A stretch of 64,000 bases of DNA from Halobacillus fulvus. Its GTDB lineage: Bacteria; Bacillota; Bacilli; Bacillales; Halobacillaceae. Positions 9,302 through 18,206 of the stretch are shown piece by piece. The first letter of the stretch is position 1; each line of letters begins with the position of its first letter. The notes below the pieces were generated by a model. That model did not search any database and was not told where the DNA came from. It saw only the letters and a program-made list of their open reading frames with translations. A program made the translations under genes and the position numbers. The stretch covers positions 62,001 to 126,000 of the forward strand of contig SCFO01000008.1 in NCBI GenBank assembly GCA_004078665.1. Reading direction: 5' to 3'.

Positions 9302-9450
9302 ATAACCCCTTCTTTCAAGGACAATTTCTTATAGTGATACTTTACCGAATGCATTCATCAGATACAAAAAAGATGTTTGTCGAATTTACGGTTTACTTAA
9401 AAACTATATCGGGAAAATTTTTGCTATACATTACAGTAGGAGGGTCATGC

Positions 9451-10827
9451 ATGCTTTTAGATTTATTGCCGTTGTCGGTTAGAAAATACTTTGAAATGTC
9501 AAAGCGGCAACGGAAACATGAAATGCAGATGACGATCTGGTATATGCCTGCTTTATACATTACGCTGGCGATCATTTCTGCCATCATCACACTGATTTTG
9601 GATTTAACGTTTGAAGTCAACCAGTACATGCCGGACTTTCTTCAAATACATGCTGACAGCACTCGTATATTAGTCAGCACGTTAATCGGAGGAATTTTAA
9701 CGCTGAGTGCCTTCACATTGAACTCCTTGCTCGTTGTCCTGACGACGTTCAGCGGCCAATTTTCTCCCCGAATGTTGCTCAATTTCGTCGAGGACAGAAA
9801 GACTCAACACGCCATCGGGATTTTTAACGGCAACTTCGTGTATGTACTCGTTGTATTCCTTTTCATAGGGAATTCAGGAACGGAACAGTTCTCTGCTATT
9901 CCAGTCGTCACGATATTCCTTGCCTTTTTGTCCGCCATTACATTTATTTATTTCATTAATCATGCCACCATGTGGATGCAAGTTCACAATATTACTTATA
10001 CTATGAAGAAATCCTCTGAAGAGATCATCAACAAAACTCTAAAAGAGGACATCGAGGCTTTTCGTACGGAAGATCCCGGGAGCCTGCTGGAAGAATATAA
10101 AGAGCAGGCTCAAATTGTTCGAGCAGTGAAATCAGGATACCTGCAAATCGTCGATTATCGAAGAATGATTGAGGAAGCTCAAAAAGACAACATCATCGTC
10201 CAGCTCCACGCGCAAGTCGGGGATTATATTTTAAAAGGAAATGATTTGGTCAGCTATTGGGGCGAAGAAACCGGCGAAGTCGATCATATGAAATACTGTC
10301 ACATGATCGAAATCGGTCATAAGGAAACAGAACTGCAGGATATTCAGATGGGCATGCATAAACTTGCTGAAATTGCGATCAAATCCCTCGGGAACGATGA
10401 TCCGAAAACAGCGACAGACACGATTCATAAAATGGCTGAATTGATGTTGACCGTCGAAGATTACATCACGTTCACGCCTTACTTGACGGATCATGACCAT
10501 CAGGTCCGCGTTATTTTACAGGAGGAATCTTTTCAGTATTACATTTATCGTGGATTCGGGTACATCCGGCATTACGCCAAGGATAACCATTTGATTATTA
10601 CGGAGATGGTGAAATCCTTAGCGATGATCGCCCAGTCCATTAGTCCTTCAAAACATCAGTTGTTATGGGAGTTTGCCTGCAATACCCTCGACCATATTGA
10701 GAGAGAAGTCATTTACGAGTTGGATAAAACGTTTTTATTGAATAATGTTAAGAAGCTGGCGTTGATTACCGATAACATTTTGGACTATTACGCGATCGAG
10801 GAAAAATTTTACCCCCAACATGTGTAG
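9451..10827 (+). CDS. DUF2254 predicted membrane protein
   Basis: A 458-residue protein. An N-terminal membrane part has about four helices (near 30-55, 85-110, 130-150 and 155-175), including SAFTLNSLLVVLTTFSGQFSPRMLLNFVEDRKTQ, the hallmark of DUF2254. The long C-terminal part is soluble and probably cytoplasmic. No function is established for the family. The reading frame stays open far upstream (to 8830) over the antisense of the ElaA gene, but the true start is the ATG at 9451, behind AGGAGGG. It stands divergent from elaA and is followed by czcD on the same strand after 149 bp that contain a separate promoter. Confidence 0.85.
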   Translation: MLLDLLPLSVRKYFEMSKRQRKHEMQMTIWYMPALYITLAIISAIITLILDLTFEVNQYMPDFLQIHADSTRILVSTLIGGILTLSAFTLNSLLVVLTTFSGQFSPRMLLNFVEDRKTQHAIGIFNGNFVYVLVVFLFIGNSGTEQFSAIPVVTIFLAFLSAITFIYFINHATMWMQVHNITYTMKKSSEEIINKTLKEDIEAFRTEDPGSLLEEYKEQAQIVRAVKSGYLQIVDYRRMIEEAQKDNIIVQLHAQVGDYILKGNDLVSYWGEETGEVDHMKYCHMIEIGHKETELQDIQMGMHKLAEIAIKSLGNDDPKTATDTIHKMAELMLTVEDYITFTPYLTDHDHQVRVILQEESFQYYIYRGFGYIRHYAKDNHLIITEMVKSLAMIAQSISPSKHQLLWEFACNTLDHIEREVIYELDKTFLLNNVKKLALITDNILDYYAIEEKFYPQHV

Positions 10828-10903
10828 GGATCCACTCATTTTTGCAAAGGACTTTTTTGGACACGCCAATAAAGATCTGCTCTTCCTATTACAAAAAACT
10901 TAT

Positions 10904-10956
10904 TTGACATCACATAATCCAGGTTATATCATATATATGAACATATAATCATATAT
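10904..10956 (+). promoter_or_regulatory. czcD promoter with ArsR/CzrA-like operator
   Basis: The -35 TTGACA (10904-10909) and -10 TATCAT (10927-10932) are 17 bp apart. Overlapping and just downstream is a dyad ATATATGA-N8-TCATATAT (10933-10956) containing TGAACATAT, which resembles operators of zinc-sensing ArsR/SmtB repressors such as CzrA. The regulator is not adjacent. Confidence 0.6.
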
Positions 10957-10976
10957 TGGTTCAGGAGGAGATTCAT

Positions 10977-11864
10977 ATGGGGCATCACCACCATCATCAC
11001 CATGTCGATACGACCACGGGAAAAATTAAAGTCGCGTTTTTCTTAAACTTCGGCTTTACCATCATTGAAATCATCGGTGGTTTACTGACAAACAGTATGG
11101 CGATTTTATCCGATGCCTTGCACGACCTTGGTGATTCCCTTTCCTTGGGTTTAGCTTGGTTTCTACAGAAATTTTCCCAAAAAGAACAGACCCCTGACTT
11201 TTCATTTGGATATAAACGTTTTTCATTATTAGCTGCTCTCATTAACAGTGTCGTTCTTATTGTAGGATCGGTCTTCATTTTAACGGAAGCCATCCCACGT
11301 CTGCTCAATCCCGAACAACCGAACACACTTGGCATGATGGCACTCGCTGTGCTCGGAATTCTCGTCAACGGGGCTGCGGTCTTTCGTTTACGTGGTGGGG
11401 ACTCGATGAACCAGAAGGTGATGACGTGGCATTTACTTGAAGACGTCCTCGGCTGGGTGGCGGTTTTGATTGTCAGTATTGTCATGACGTTTGCTGACTT
11501 ACCGATTTTGGACCCGATTGCATCGATTGGGATTACGGTGTTCATTCTGTACAATGTCCTGAAAAATTTCATTAAAACGATGCGCTTGTTCCTTGAAGCT
11601 GTGCCCGATCATATTGATTTGGATGACATTGTCGAACAGATGAATGCCGTGACGGACATCAAATCGACCCATCATACCCATCTGTGGTCGATGGATGGAG
11701 AACATCACGCGTTTTCTACACATGTCGTCGTCGCGGCAGACGCTTCAAAGGACGAGATCTGTGGGGTAAAAGAAAACATTAAAGGCATTCTCGAGCCCAT
11801 TCACCTCGAACATGTCACAATCGAAGTCGAATACGAGGACGAACCTTGCTCCATTCCTCATTAA
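10977..11864 (+). CDS. czcD: Cation diffusion facilitator (zinc/cobalt/cadmium exporter), CzcD-like
   Basis: A 295-residue CDF antiporter with six predicted transmembrane helices and a C-terminal cytoplasmic metal-binding domain. A run of seven histidines at residues 3-9 precedes helix 1. Helix 2 carries the metal site SDALHDLGDS (the family H/D-x3-D pattern), and helix 5 has DPIASI. It exports divalent cations such as Zn2+, Co2+ or Cd2+ in exchange for protons. Start at 10977 follows AGGAGGAG. A metal-sensor-like operator overlaps the promoter, consistent with metal induction. Confidence 0.92.
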   Translation: MGHHHHHHHVDTTTGKIKVAFFLNFGFTIIEIIGGLLTNSMAILSDALHDLGDSLSLGLAWFLQKFSQKEQTPDFSFGYKRFSLLAALINSVVLIVGSVFILTEAIPRLLNPEQPNTLGMMALAVLGILVNGAAVFRLRGGDSMNQKVMTWHLLEDVLGWVAVLIVSIVMTFADLPILDPIASIGITVFILYNVLKNFIKTMRLFLEAVPDHIDLDDIVEQMNAVTDIKSTHHTHLWSMDGEHHAFSTHVVVAADASKDEICGVKENIKGILEPIHLEHVTIEVEYEDEPCSIPH

Positions 11865-11873
11865 GCAAAAATA

Positions 11874-12041
11874 GTTTCCGTTTTTTGCCATACTTGGAGG
11901 GGCGGGAAATCACTCGCTTTCCATGGGTGGGCGCTGAGCTTCCTCGTCGCTCCCCTCCTGCGGGATCTCACCTTGCCCTTTCCTCCCCATAGGAGTCTCG
12001 CGATTTCCCTCCCCTCCTACCAAGAATAGGTGAACGGAAAC
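11874..12041 (-). repeat. Dispersed palindromic element, copy C (reverse)
   Basis: Bounded by GTTTCCGTT and AACGGAAAC. The outer stem GGAGGGGCGGGAAATC pairs with GATTTCCCTCCCCTCC with one mismatch. It lies between the convergent czcD and ydaG-like genes. From 12042 to 12126 nothing else is recognisable. Confidence 0.9.
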
Positions 12042-12126
12042 ATCACTTTTCAGAGCATGAAAAGGTATGAATTGACAACGTATATAACTCCGAGGCTTGA
12101 GCTGTTTTAAAGAGCTAAAAGCATAG

Positions 12127-12161
12127 AAAGGTCCAGGATTCGTTCATCATCCTGGACCTTT
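12127..12161. terminator. Terminator between czcD and the ydaG-like gene
   Basis: A perfect 13-bp stem AAAGGTCCAGGAT / ATCCTGGACCTTT with a 9-nt loop. T-rich on the plus side and suitable in both directions for the convergent transcripts. Confidence 0.85.
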
Positions 12162-12247
12162 TCATTATGCCTATATTAACCTACATTGCTCAAGACATTG
12201 CTTCCCACGCTCTTCTTAAACAAATCACAACGAACTCTTACAACGTT

Positions 12248-12673
12248 TTATAATTCTAACGTTTCCGGTGTTTCACTGCCTTTGTTCATCAGACGGATCG
12301 ATTCTGGGAAAATTTGCAAGACGATGTATTCAGGATCGTCCTTCCCGTCGAACCAGCGCTCCATCCGCTCACTCCAAAGCTGATCCTTCATCTCTTGATC
12401 ATCACGGATTTTTGCCTGGCCTGCGACTTCAAGGTAACTGTCTCCATACCCCTCGCCTTCGTATCCAATCAGAATATGAACATGAGGGTTCTCATCAATC
12501 TCTTCCGCTTTATGTGTTTCTCGATTCGTCGGTGTATAGAAAGTAAAATTGTCATCATTCCAAAACGTCATGAACCGGCTGTGCGGTTTACTATTTTTCA
12601 CAGAAGCAAGCGTCCCCACTTTATGATCTTGTAAAATGCCATGAATTTGTGTTTTCAACTCTTCCTGATTCAA
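12248..12673 (-). CDS. ydaG: Pyridoxamine 5'-phosphate oxidase-like general stress protein, YdaG-like
   Basis: A 141-residue split-barrel flavin-binding protein of the pyridoxamine-phosphate oxidase superfamily, with LASVKNSKPHSRFMTFWNDDNFTFYTPTNRETHKAEEI and a C-terminal YIVLQIFPESIRLM strand. It matches the size and layout of B. subtilis general stress protein 26 (YdaG). Such proteins bind FMN or related cofactors; the reaction is unknown. The start is the TTG at 12673, 8 nt behind AAAGGAG; an in-frame ATG 4 codons inside this leader lies too close to the site. A SigB-like promoter is located 35 bp upstream, in line with ydaG control in B. subtilis. Confidence 0.85.
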   Translation of the reverse strand: MNQEELKTQIHGILQDHKVGTLASVKNSKPHSRFMTFWNDDNFTFYTPTNRETHKAEEIDENPHVHILIGYEGEGYGDSYLEVAGQAKIRDDQEMKDQLWSERMERWFDGKDDPEYIVLQIFPESIRLMNKGSETPETLEL

Positions 12674-12707
12674 AGTCATCTCTCCTTTTTTTGGTTTCCT
12701 ACACAGT

Positions 12708-12734
12708 TTTCCCTCGACGCTGTAAAATATAAAC
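12708..12734 (-). promoter_or_regulatory. SigB-like promoter of the ydaG-like gene
   Basis: On the minus strand GTTTAT (-35) and GGGAAA (-10) are 15 bp apart, close to the SigB consensus GTTTAA-N12-15-GGGTAT. The -10 lies about 35 nt before the TTG start. Confidence 0.6.
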
Positions 12735-12876
12735 ATCTGGTTTGGCTCATATTGAGGGAAAACTAATGAAGCCCCTGATTAAAACCTGGAAAAGAAGGGT
12801 ATGAAACGACAGAAATCCTTTTAAGTTTGGTGAATGTTGTATTAAACTGGAACCAGTATGTATTCAGGAGGAGAAC

Positions 12877-13713
12877 ATGAAAGACATCTTAACCAACAAG
12901 AGAAGACTGCTCACTATTCTGATGTCCTCATTGCTGCTCGGTCTCGCGGTATTTTTATCCCAATCAAAGCCGACACGATCCGAGCCTATGACATCGATTA
13001 CCCCGACCGTCTTTGTCCATGGGTATAAAGGTGGACCGAGGAGCTTTGATACGATGATCAATCGTTTCGAACAGAATGGATGGGGCACAAGCCAGATGAC
13101 GATTACCGTTACAAAACAAGGTTTTTTAAGGATAAAAGGGAATTTGAGAGCGGACAGCCAGCCACTTGTCCAAATCATTTTCCAAAACAATAGAGCAAGC
13201 CTCGATGACCAGACGCTTTGGCTTCAGTCGATCATGAGGAAGCTCCATGAAGAATACGGCATCAGCGAGGTCAACCTTGTCGGTCATTCCATGGGAGGAT
13301 TAGCGACCACTAGCTATATGTTGAACAATCAGCACGGTGAATATCCTGCCGTGAGGAAAATGGCGCTGATTGCCAGCCCTTTTGATGGCATCCATAAGCC
13401 GGACTATTTCGAATGGAATACGGGCGAAGCCGCCAAAGACCTCCACCCTGATTCGGAAGCGCTCCGCGAATTAGTGAAACGAAAAGAGTTCTTCAACCAA
13501 CAGGTCGAGGTATTGGCGATTGCAGGCGTTGTAAATGAGTCCGAACAGGAGGATTTCCAGTGGGATGGACTTGTTCACTTAAAGAGTGTACGAGCGATTC
13601 AAAATATCGTGCCAGATGCTGAAATGAAAGTCGTTCGTGAAGGTCCGAGGACACACTCCGGACTACACGAAAATGAAAAAGTCGATCAATACGTGCATGA
13701 ATTTTTGAAATAA
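12877..13713 (+). CDS. DUF915 alpha/beta hydrolase, membrane-anchored or secreted
   Basis: A 278-residue alpha/beta hydrolase. One hydrophobic segment (about 10-28) after basic residues acts as signal or anchor, so the domain is extracytoplasmic. TPTVFVHGYKGGPRSFD forms the oxyanion region and VGHSMGG holds the nucleophile Ser138. A late Asp and His in the LVHLKSVRA..REGPRTHSGLHEN region complete the triad. This is the DUF915 cell-surface hydrolase family found widely in Firmicutes; substrates (lipids or esters) are not established. The ATG follows AGGAGG. It is monocistronic and ends at a terminator shared with the convergent methyltransferase. Confidence 0.85.
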   Translation: MKDILTNKRRLLTILMSSLLLGLAVFLSQSKPTRSEPMTSITPTVFVHGYKGGPRSFDTMINRFEQNGWGTSQMTITVTKQGFLRIKGNLRADSQPLVQIIFQNNRASLDDQTLWLQSIMRKLHEEYGISEVNLVGHSMGGLATTSYMLNNQHGEYPAVRKMALIASPFDGIHKPDYFEWNTGEAAKDLHPDSEALRELVKRKEFFNQQVEVLAIAGVVNESEQEDFQWDGLVHLKSVRAIQNIVPDAEMKVVREGPRTHSGLHENEKVDQYVHEFLK

Positions 13714-13716
13714 ACA

Positions 13717-13747
13717 AACCAACCGCCGCTAAGGTGGTTGGTTTTGT
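13717..13747. terminator. Bidirectional terminator
   Basis: An 11-bp stem AACCAACCGCC / GGTGGTTGGTT with a 5-nt loop and TTTTG, between the convergent hydrolase and methyltransferase genes. Confidence 0.85.
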
Positions 13748-13751
13748 ATTG

Positions 13752-14435
13752 TCACTCGCCTTTTTCAAATAAAAACACCCACATGAACGTCAACGCCTGC
13801 TTCAGCTCCAAGTCAAGTCCGGTCACCGTGTCTTCTGTTACGCCGCGTTTATATACACCGTGACCATCGAGCATCTTCCACCCGGACTCTTCAGCCATCT
13901 TCATAAGCTCCCATGGCATCATCGTATTGCAGACGACTTTTTCTCCAAACAAACGGTTGTAGCTGTTTACTCTCGGCATTGCGGTCGGGCCAAGCACACC
14001 TATACATAGTTTCCCGCCTGGAACGAGAATCCGTTTGATTTCTTCAAGGCCTTTAAAAGGCACTTCCGTCCATTCCAGTGAATTGATTGCCATGACGCCA
14101 TCAAACGTTTCATCGTCAAAAGGAAGGTCTGTTAAGTCTCCTTGTACAAACGAAAGGTCCTGAGCTTCCATACGTTCATTCGCTTGATCGATCATTTCCT
14201 GTGATAAATCGAGCCCTGTCACTTTAAAGCCTTCCTGATAAAGCTTGTAGGATCCGTATCCATCCCCACAACCCAAATCCGCGATCGCCGACCCTTGATT
14301 CATAAACGATGAAAAGAAAGGAATAATGGTTTTCCTGCTTCCGCTGTCCCACATATTCTCACTTTTCGCTCCCCAAGAGGCCGCTCGATCGTCCCACTGC
14401 TTTTCTGCTTCTTTGTGCCAATTAAACGAACTCAT
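13752..14435 (-). CDS. Class I SAM-dependent methyltransferase
   Basis: A 227-residue Methyltransf_11-type protein. Motif I is IADLGCGDGYG (about 51-61), followed by VTGLDLSQEMIDQAN, FVQGDLTDLPFDDETFDGVMAINSLEW and a C-terminal region with PGGKLCIGVLGP. It resembles B. subtilis YodH-type proteins, whose substrate is unknown. Start ATG at 14435 follows AAAGGTGGG. It is divergent from the B12 riboswitch-controlled ribonucleotide reductase locus, with no obvious functional link. Confidence 0.85.
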   Translation of the reverse strand: MSSFNWHKEAEKQWDDRAASWGAKSENMWDSGSRKTIIPFFSSFMNQGSAIADLGCGDGYGSYKLYQEGFKVTGLDLSQEMIDQANERMEAQDLSFVQGDLTDLPFDDETFDGVMAINSLEWTEVPFKGLEEIKRILVPGGKLCIGVLGPTAMPRVNSYNRLFGEKVVCNTMMPWELMKMAEESGWKMLDGHGVYKRGVTEDTVTGLDLELKQALTFMWVFLFEKGE

Positions 14436-14515
14436 CCAAAACCCACCTTTTCCTTGTCATAGGTTTATTATAAAGAAAAGAGATGCGAAAAACGAATATT
14501 ATTCTTACATAACGG

Positions 14516-14544
14516 TTGCATATCTTTCCATTGTCCGTTATGAT
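14516..14544 (+). promoter_or_regulatory. Promoter of the B12 riboswitch-nrd transcript
   Basis: TTGCAT (-35) and TATGAT (-10) separated by exactly 17 bp, about 50 bp before the riboswitch core. Confidence 0.65.
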
Positions 14545-14596
14545 GAAAACACTACATAAGCTAACAAAAACACAGAAAACAACTATATATAGTATC

Positions 14597-14755
14597 CGCG
14601 AATGGAAGATGCCACAAGGCTTAATAGGGAATCCGGTGTGAATCCGGAGCTGCCCCCGCAACTGTAAACGCACGCGAAATGGAACATTCCACTGTACAAG
14701 ACGTATGGGAAGGACCAGAGTAGAATCGGGCGTTAGCCAGGAGACCTGTCTTCGT
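14597..14755 (+). promoter_or_regulatory. Cobalamin (B12/adenosylcobalamin) riboswitch
   Basis: The conserved core is present in order: GCCACAAGGC, an AATCCGGTGTGAATCCGGAG-like hairpin, GCTGCCCCCGCAACTGTAA, and the B12 box TTAGCCAGGAGACCTG near 14734-14749. An intrinsic terminator follows about 95 nt downstream, before the start codon. It is therefore expected to shut off the reductase genes when cobalamin is abundant. Confidence 0.95.
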
Positions 14756-14844
14756 TCGTAGAAGTTTCAACTTTTTCGGGGATTGAGAAGATGAAGCGAT
14801 GGAATGAAGCCTTTTCTGTCTCTTTGCCTTCGTTTCATGGTTTC

Positions 14845-14872
14845 ATCCGCTCAAATAGGAGCGGATTTTTTT
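14845..14872 (+). terminator. Riboswitch expression-platform terminator
   Basis: Perfect 8-bp stem ATCCGCTC / GAGCGGAT, 6-nt loop, then seven T residues, placed between the B12 aptamer and the reductase start codon. Confidence 0.9.
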
Positions 14873-14898
14873 ATGGACAATTTTAAAGGAGTGGGACA

Positions 14899-17118
14899 AT
14901 GAACGCAGCGACAGCAACTTTTCCATGGGAACAGCAGTTACGGAATATAAAAACGGAATTCAGTAATCTACCGGTTCAGGACCTGATCGATCGTTTAAAG
15001 AAAGCAGCTGGAGAGAAGTCATCGCAGGCTTTGATCTTAGAATGTCTATCAGAAATGGATGAATCGACTCCAGACTGGACGTTTGCCGCAAGCCGTATTT
15101 ATTTAGCGGAGCTTTATGAGGAAGCCGCTCGCAATCGTCACACGACGAGAGCTTATGAAGGTTTCTACTCCTTGATCGAGACGATGATCAGTGAAGGGAT
15201 TTACACAAAAAAATTGCTCACCTATTACAGTCGCAAGGAAATTGATCATTTGGAAACCGTCTTACAACCCGAGCGGGATCACCTTTTTACTTATATTGGA
15301 CTGAAAACATTGAACGACAGATACTTAGCGAAATCGAAAACGAAAAAAACATTTGAGCTGCCCCAAGAACGGTTTATGATCATTGCGATGACGTTGATGG
15401 AACAAGAAGAAGAAAACAAACGCCTTGATCTAATTAAAGAAGCTTACTGGGCCTTAAGCCAGCTTTACATGACAGTCGCAACTCCGACATTGGCGAATGC
15501 CGGGAAGCAACACGGGCAGCTGAGCTCCTGCTTTATCGATACGGTCGATGACAGCTTGCAGTCGATTTATGACAGCAATACCGACCTCGCGAATTTAAGT
15601 AAGAACGGCGGAGGGATCGGGGTCTATTTAGGAAAAATCAGAAGTCGTGGCAGCGATATCCGCGGATTTAAAGGGGTATCTTCAGGAGTCCTTCCGTGGA
15701 TGAAGCAATTGAACAATACAGCCGTCAGCGTCGACCAGCTCGGACAGCGCCAAGGAGCGATTGCCGTCTACTTAGACGTATGGCATAAGGATATCTTTGC
15801 TTTTCTCGACAGTCGTCTGAACAACGGGGATGAGCGCCAGCGAACCCACGATTTATTTACAGGCGTCTCCCTTCCCGACATTTTCATGGAAGCCGTCGAA
15901 AACCGTGAGAACTGGTATTTATTCGATCCTCATGAAGTAAGGGATGTGATGGGATTCAGCCTTGAAGATTGCTATGACGAGGAGCGTGGCAACGGTTCTT
16001 TCCGTGACCGTTATCAAGCGTGCATCGATCACCCGGATCTATCCAAAGAAAAAGTTCCGGCGATTGACATCATGAAACGGATTATGGTCAGTCAGCTTGA
16101 AACCGGGACGCCCTATATGTTTTACAGAGACGAAGTCAACCGGATGAATCCGAATGCACACACCGGGATGATCTACTGTTCCAACCTTTGCACAGAAATC
16201 ACTCAAAACCAGAGCCCGACAACAACCGAACAACAATTTGTAGAGGATGGCAAGATTATTACGGTCAAAAATGCCGGGGACTTTGTCGTCTGCAATTTAT
16301 CCAGCATCAACCTCGGGAAAGCTGTCCCTTCTGGCGAGCTGCAACGAATTATCGCCATCCAAGTCCGCATGCTCGATAACGTCATCGATCTTAATTCGAT
16401 CCCGGTGCTTCAGGCCCAGATGACCAACCAGTCGTATCGGGGAATCGGGCTCGGAACCTTTGGATGGGCTCACCTTTTGGCGAAGAAAAAAATCCACTGG
16501 GAATCCCAACAGGCGGTGGATTATGCCCACGAGGTGTATGAAGCCATCGCTTACCATACGATCAAGGCGAGCAGCGAGCTCGCCAAGGAAAAGGGAAGCT
16601 ACCCCCTTTTTGAAGGTTCAGACTGGCAGACAGGAGCTTATTTTATTAAACGGACGCTTGAACAGGATGAGACTTATAACTGGACGAAGCTCCAAAATCG
16701 CGTGCAAAATCACGGACTTAGAAACGGGTACTTGATGGCCATCGCACCAAACTCCAGCACTTCGCTGATTGCTGGAAGCACGGCAAGCATCGATCCGATC
16801 TTTAAGAAATTTTATTCCGAAGAAAAAAAGGATTACAAAATTCCGGTCACGGCTCCTGAGCTGAACCCTCACACATACGGCTATTACCCGTCCGCCTATG
16901 ATGTCGATCAAAAGACAAGCCTTAGACAAAATGCGGTCAGACAAAAATTTATTGATCAGTCGATTTCCTTCAACTTTTATGTACGGAATAACATCCATGC
17001 CAAAGAGCTTCTCGATTTGCATCTGGAAGCTTGGAAACTCGGCTTAAAAACGACGTATTACACGAGGTCCACCTCGAGCCAAGGGACCTACGACGAATGC
17101 GAAAGCTGTTCATCTTAA
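14899..17118 (+). CDS. nrdE: Class I ribonucleoside-diphosphate reductase, alpha (catalytic) subunit
   Basis: A 739-residue alpha subunit. Active-site cysteines are visible: Cys211 (QLSSCF), the thiyl-radical region CSNLCTEI, a third Cys in FVVCNLSSINLG, and the C-terminal shuttle CESCSS. LIAGSTASIDPIF matches the dNDP site region. No N-terminal ATP-cone consensus is seen, so overall-activity regulation may be absent or altered. NrdE is usually about 700 residues, so the Ia/Ib subclass is uncertain; no nrdI gene is adjacent. The enzyme makes dNDPs together with the beta subunit encoded 13 nt downstream. Control by a B12 riboswitch implies a cobalamin-dependent class II reductase elsewhere in the genome. 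Confidence 0.93.
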   Translation: MNAATATFPWEQQLRNIKTEFSNLPVQDLIDRLKKAAGEKSSQALILECLSEMDESTPDWTFAASRIYLAELYEEAARNRHTTRAYEGFYSLIETMISEGIYTKKLLTYYSRKEIDHLETVLQPERDHLFTYIGLKTLNDRYLAKSKTKKTFELPQERFMIIAMTLMEQEEENKRLDLIKEAYWALSQLYMTVATPTLANAGKQHGQLSSCFIDTVDDSLQSIYDSNTDLANLSKNGGGIGVYLGKIRSRGSDIRGFKGVSSGVLPWMKQLNNTAVSVDQLGQRQGAIAVYLDVWHKDIFAFLDSRLNNGDERQRTHDLFTGVSLPDIFMEAVENRENWYLFDPHEVRDVMGFSLEDCYDEERGNGSFRDRYQACIDHPDLSKEKVPAIDIMKRIMVSQLETGTPYMFYRDEVNRMNPNAHTGMIYCSNLCTEITQNQSPTTTEQQFVEDGKIITVKNAGDFVVCNLSSINLGKAVPSGELQRIIAIQVRMLDNVIDLNSIPVLQAQMTNQSYRGIGLGTFGWAHLLAKKKIHWESQQAVDYAHEVYEAIAYHTIKASSELAKEKGSYPLFEGSDWQTGAYFIKRTLEQDETYNWTKLQNRVQNHGLRNGYLMAIAPNSSTSLIAGSTASIDPIFKKFYSEEKKDYKIPVTAPELNPHTYGYYPSAYDVDQKTSLRQNAVRQKFIDQSISFNFYVRNNIHAKELLDLHLEAWKLGLKTTYYTRSTSSQGTYDECESCSS

Positions 17119-17131
17119 AGGAGGAGTTCAT

Positions 17132-18163
17132 ATGTTAGAAAAAAGAAAACTCGTCGATCTTGACGCTCCAAACGCTTCAACCGCCATCATCAACGGGCGG
17201 AGCTCGAACGTTCTAAACTGGGATGATACAGCCCACCCATGGGCTTATCCGATGTATAAAAATATGCTGGCCAACTTTTGGATCCCGAACGAAATCAATA
17301 TGAGCAACGATTTAAAGCAGTGGCCAGAGCTGAGCGATACCGAGCAGGCTTCGTTTAAAAAGATCATCGGCCTGCTTGCTTTTCTCGACTCGATCCAAAC
17401 GGATTACTCAGGCAAGATCGCGGACTACTTAACCGACTCCAGCTTATCCGCCCTCATGCAAGTGCTGGCGTTTCAGGAAGTCGTGCACAATCAATCGTAT
17501 TCATACGTCCTCTCCTCGCTCGTCCATCAGTCCGAGCAGGAAGAGATTTTCGAATATTGGAAGCACGATCCGGTATTAATCGAACGCAATACGTTCATCA
17601 CCGACGGCTACCAGTCGTTTATCGATGACCCGAATCCGGATTCCTTCCTGAAGTCTCTGGTCTATGATGTCGTCTTGGAAGGGCTGTTTTTCTATGCCGG
17701 GTTCGCCTTTTTCTACAACCTTGCCCGCAACAACAAAATGGTGTCCACGAGCACGATGATCAATTACATCAACCGGGATGAACAAATCCACGTCAATCTG
17801 TTTGCGCGGATCTTTAAAGAGACGCTCGACCAGAACCCGGACTTGGACAAGCCGTATTATCACGAATTCGCCACCCGTACTTTTGCCGAGGCTGCAGAGC
17901 TTGAAATCAAGTGGGCGCACCATATTATCGGGGATCACTTCCCAGGTATTCCGATTCACGACCTTGAGGACTATATCCGCTTCATGGCGAATAAACGCAG
18001 CAAACAACTCGGCGCAGACAAGCCTTTTCCGGATTATAAAAAGAATCCGCTCAAATGGATTCGCGCTTACCAGGAAGTCGATGAAGGGAAATCAGACTTT
18101 TTCGAGCAAAAATCGAGACAATATACGAAGGTTTCGGAAGACAACGGATTTGATGAATTGTGA
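17132..18163 (+). CDS. nrdF: Class I ribonucleoside-diphosphate reductase, beta (radical-generating) subunit
   Basis: A 343-residue ferritin-like R2 protein. Dimetal ligands are Asp86 (LLAFLDSIQ), Glu116 and His119 (FQEVVHNQSY), a Glu in VLEGLFFYAGF, and Glu/His in RDEQIHVNLF. Tyr123, at the radical position, is conserved, so this is a tyrosyl-radical type. It cotranscribes with the alpha subunit (13-nt gap, site AAAGGAGGAG) under the B12 riboswitch. The metal (di-iron or di-manganese) cannot be told from sequence. Confidence 0.93.
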   Translation: MLEKRKLVDLDAPNASTAIINGRSSNVLNWDDTAHPWAYPMYKNMLANFWIPNEINMSNDLKQWPELSDTEQASFKKIIGLLAFLDSIQTDYSGKIADYLTDSSLSALMQVLAFQEVVHNQSYSYVLSSLVHQSEQEEIFEYWKHDPVLIERNTFITDGYQSFIDDPNPDSFLKSLVYDVVLEGLFFYAGFAFFYNLARNNKMVSTSTMINYINRDEQIHVNLFARIFKETLDQNPDLDKPYYHEFATRTFAEAAELEIKWAHHIIGDHFPGIPIHDLEDYIRFMANKRSKQLGADKPFPDYKKNPLKWIRAYQEVDEGKSDFFEQKSRQYTKVSEDNGFDEL

Positions 18164-18171
18164 CCTTTCCT

Positions 18172-18206
18172 CCCCCGTTCCCATTCGAACGGGGGAATGG
18201 GTTTTT
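18172..18206 (+). terminator. Terminator of the nrd operon
   Basis: Perfect 9-bp stem CCCCCGTTC / GAACGGGGG with a 6-nt loop, then AATGGGTTTTT. Confidence 0.85.

Noticed and set aside
8830-9450. N-terminal extension of the DUF2254 ORF by 207 codons
   Set aside because: It lies antisense to the ElaA-type gene and lacks a ribosome site; AGGAGGG precedes the ATG at 9451.
12042-12126. Possible small RNA starting at TTGACA near 12072 and ending at the 12127 terminator
   Set aside because: No -10 element at acceptable spacing; the terminator is explained by the flanking convergent genes.
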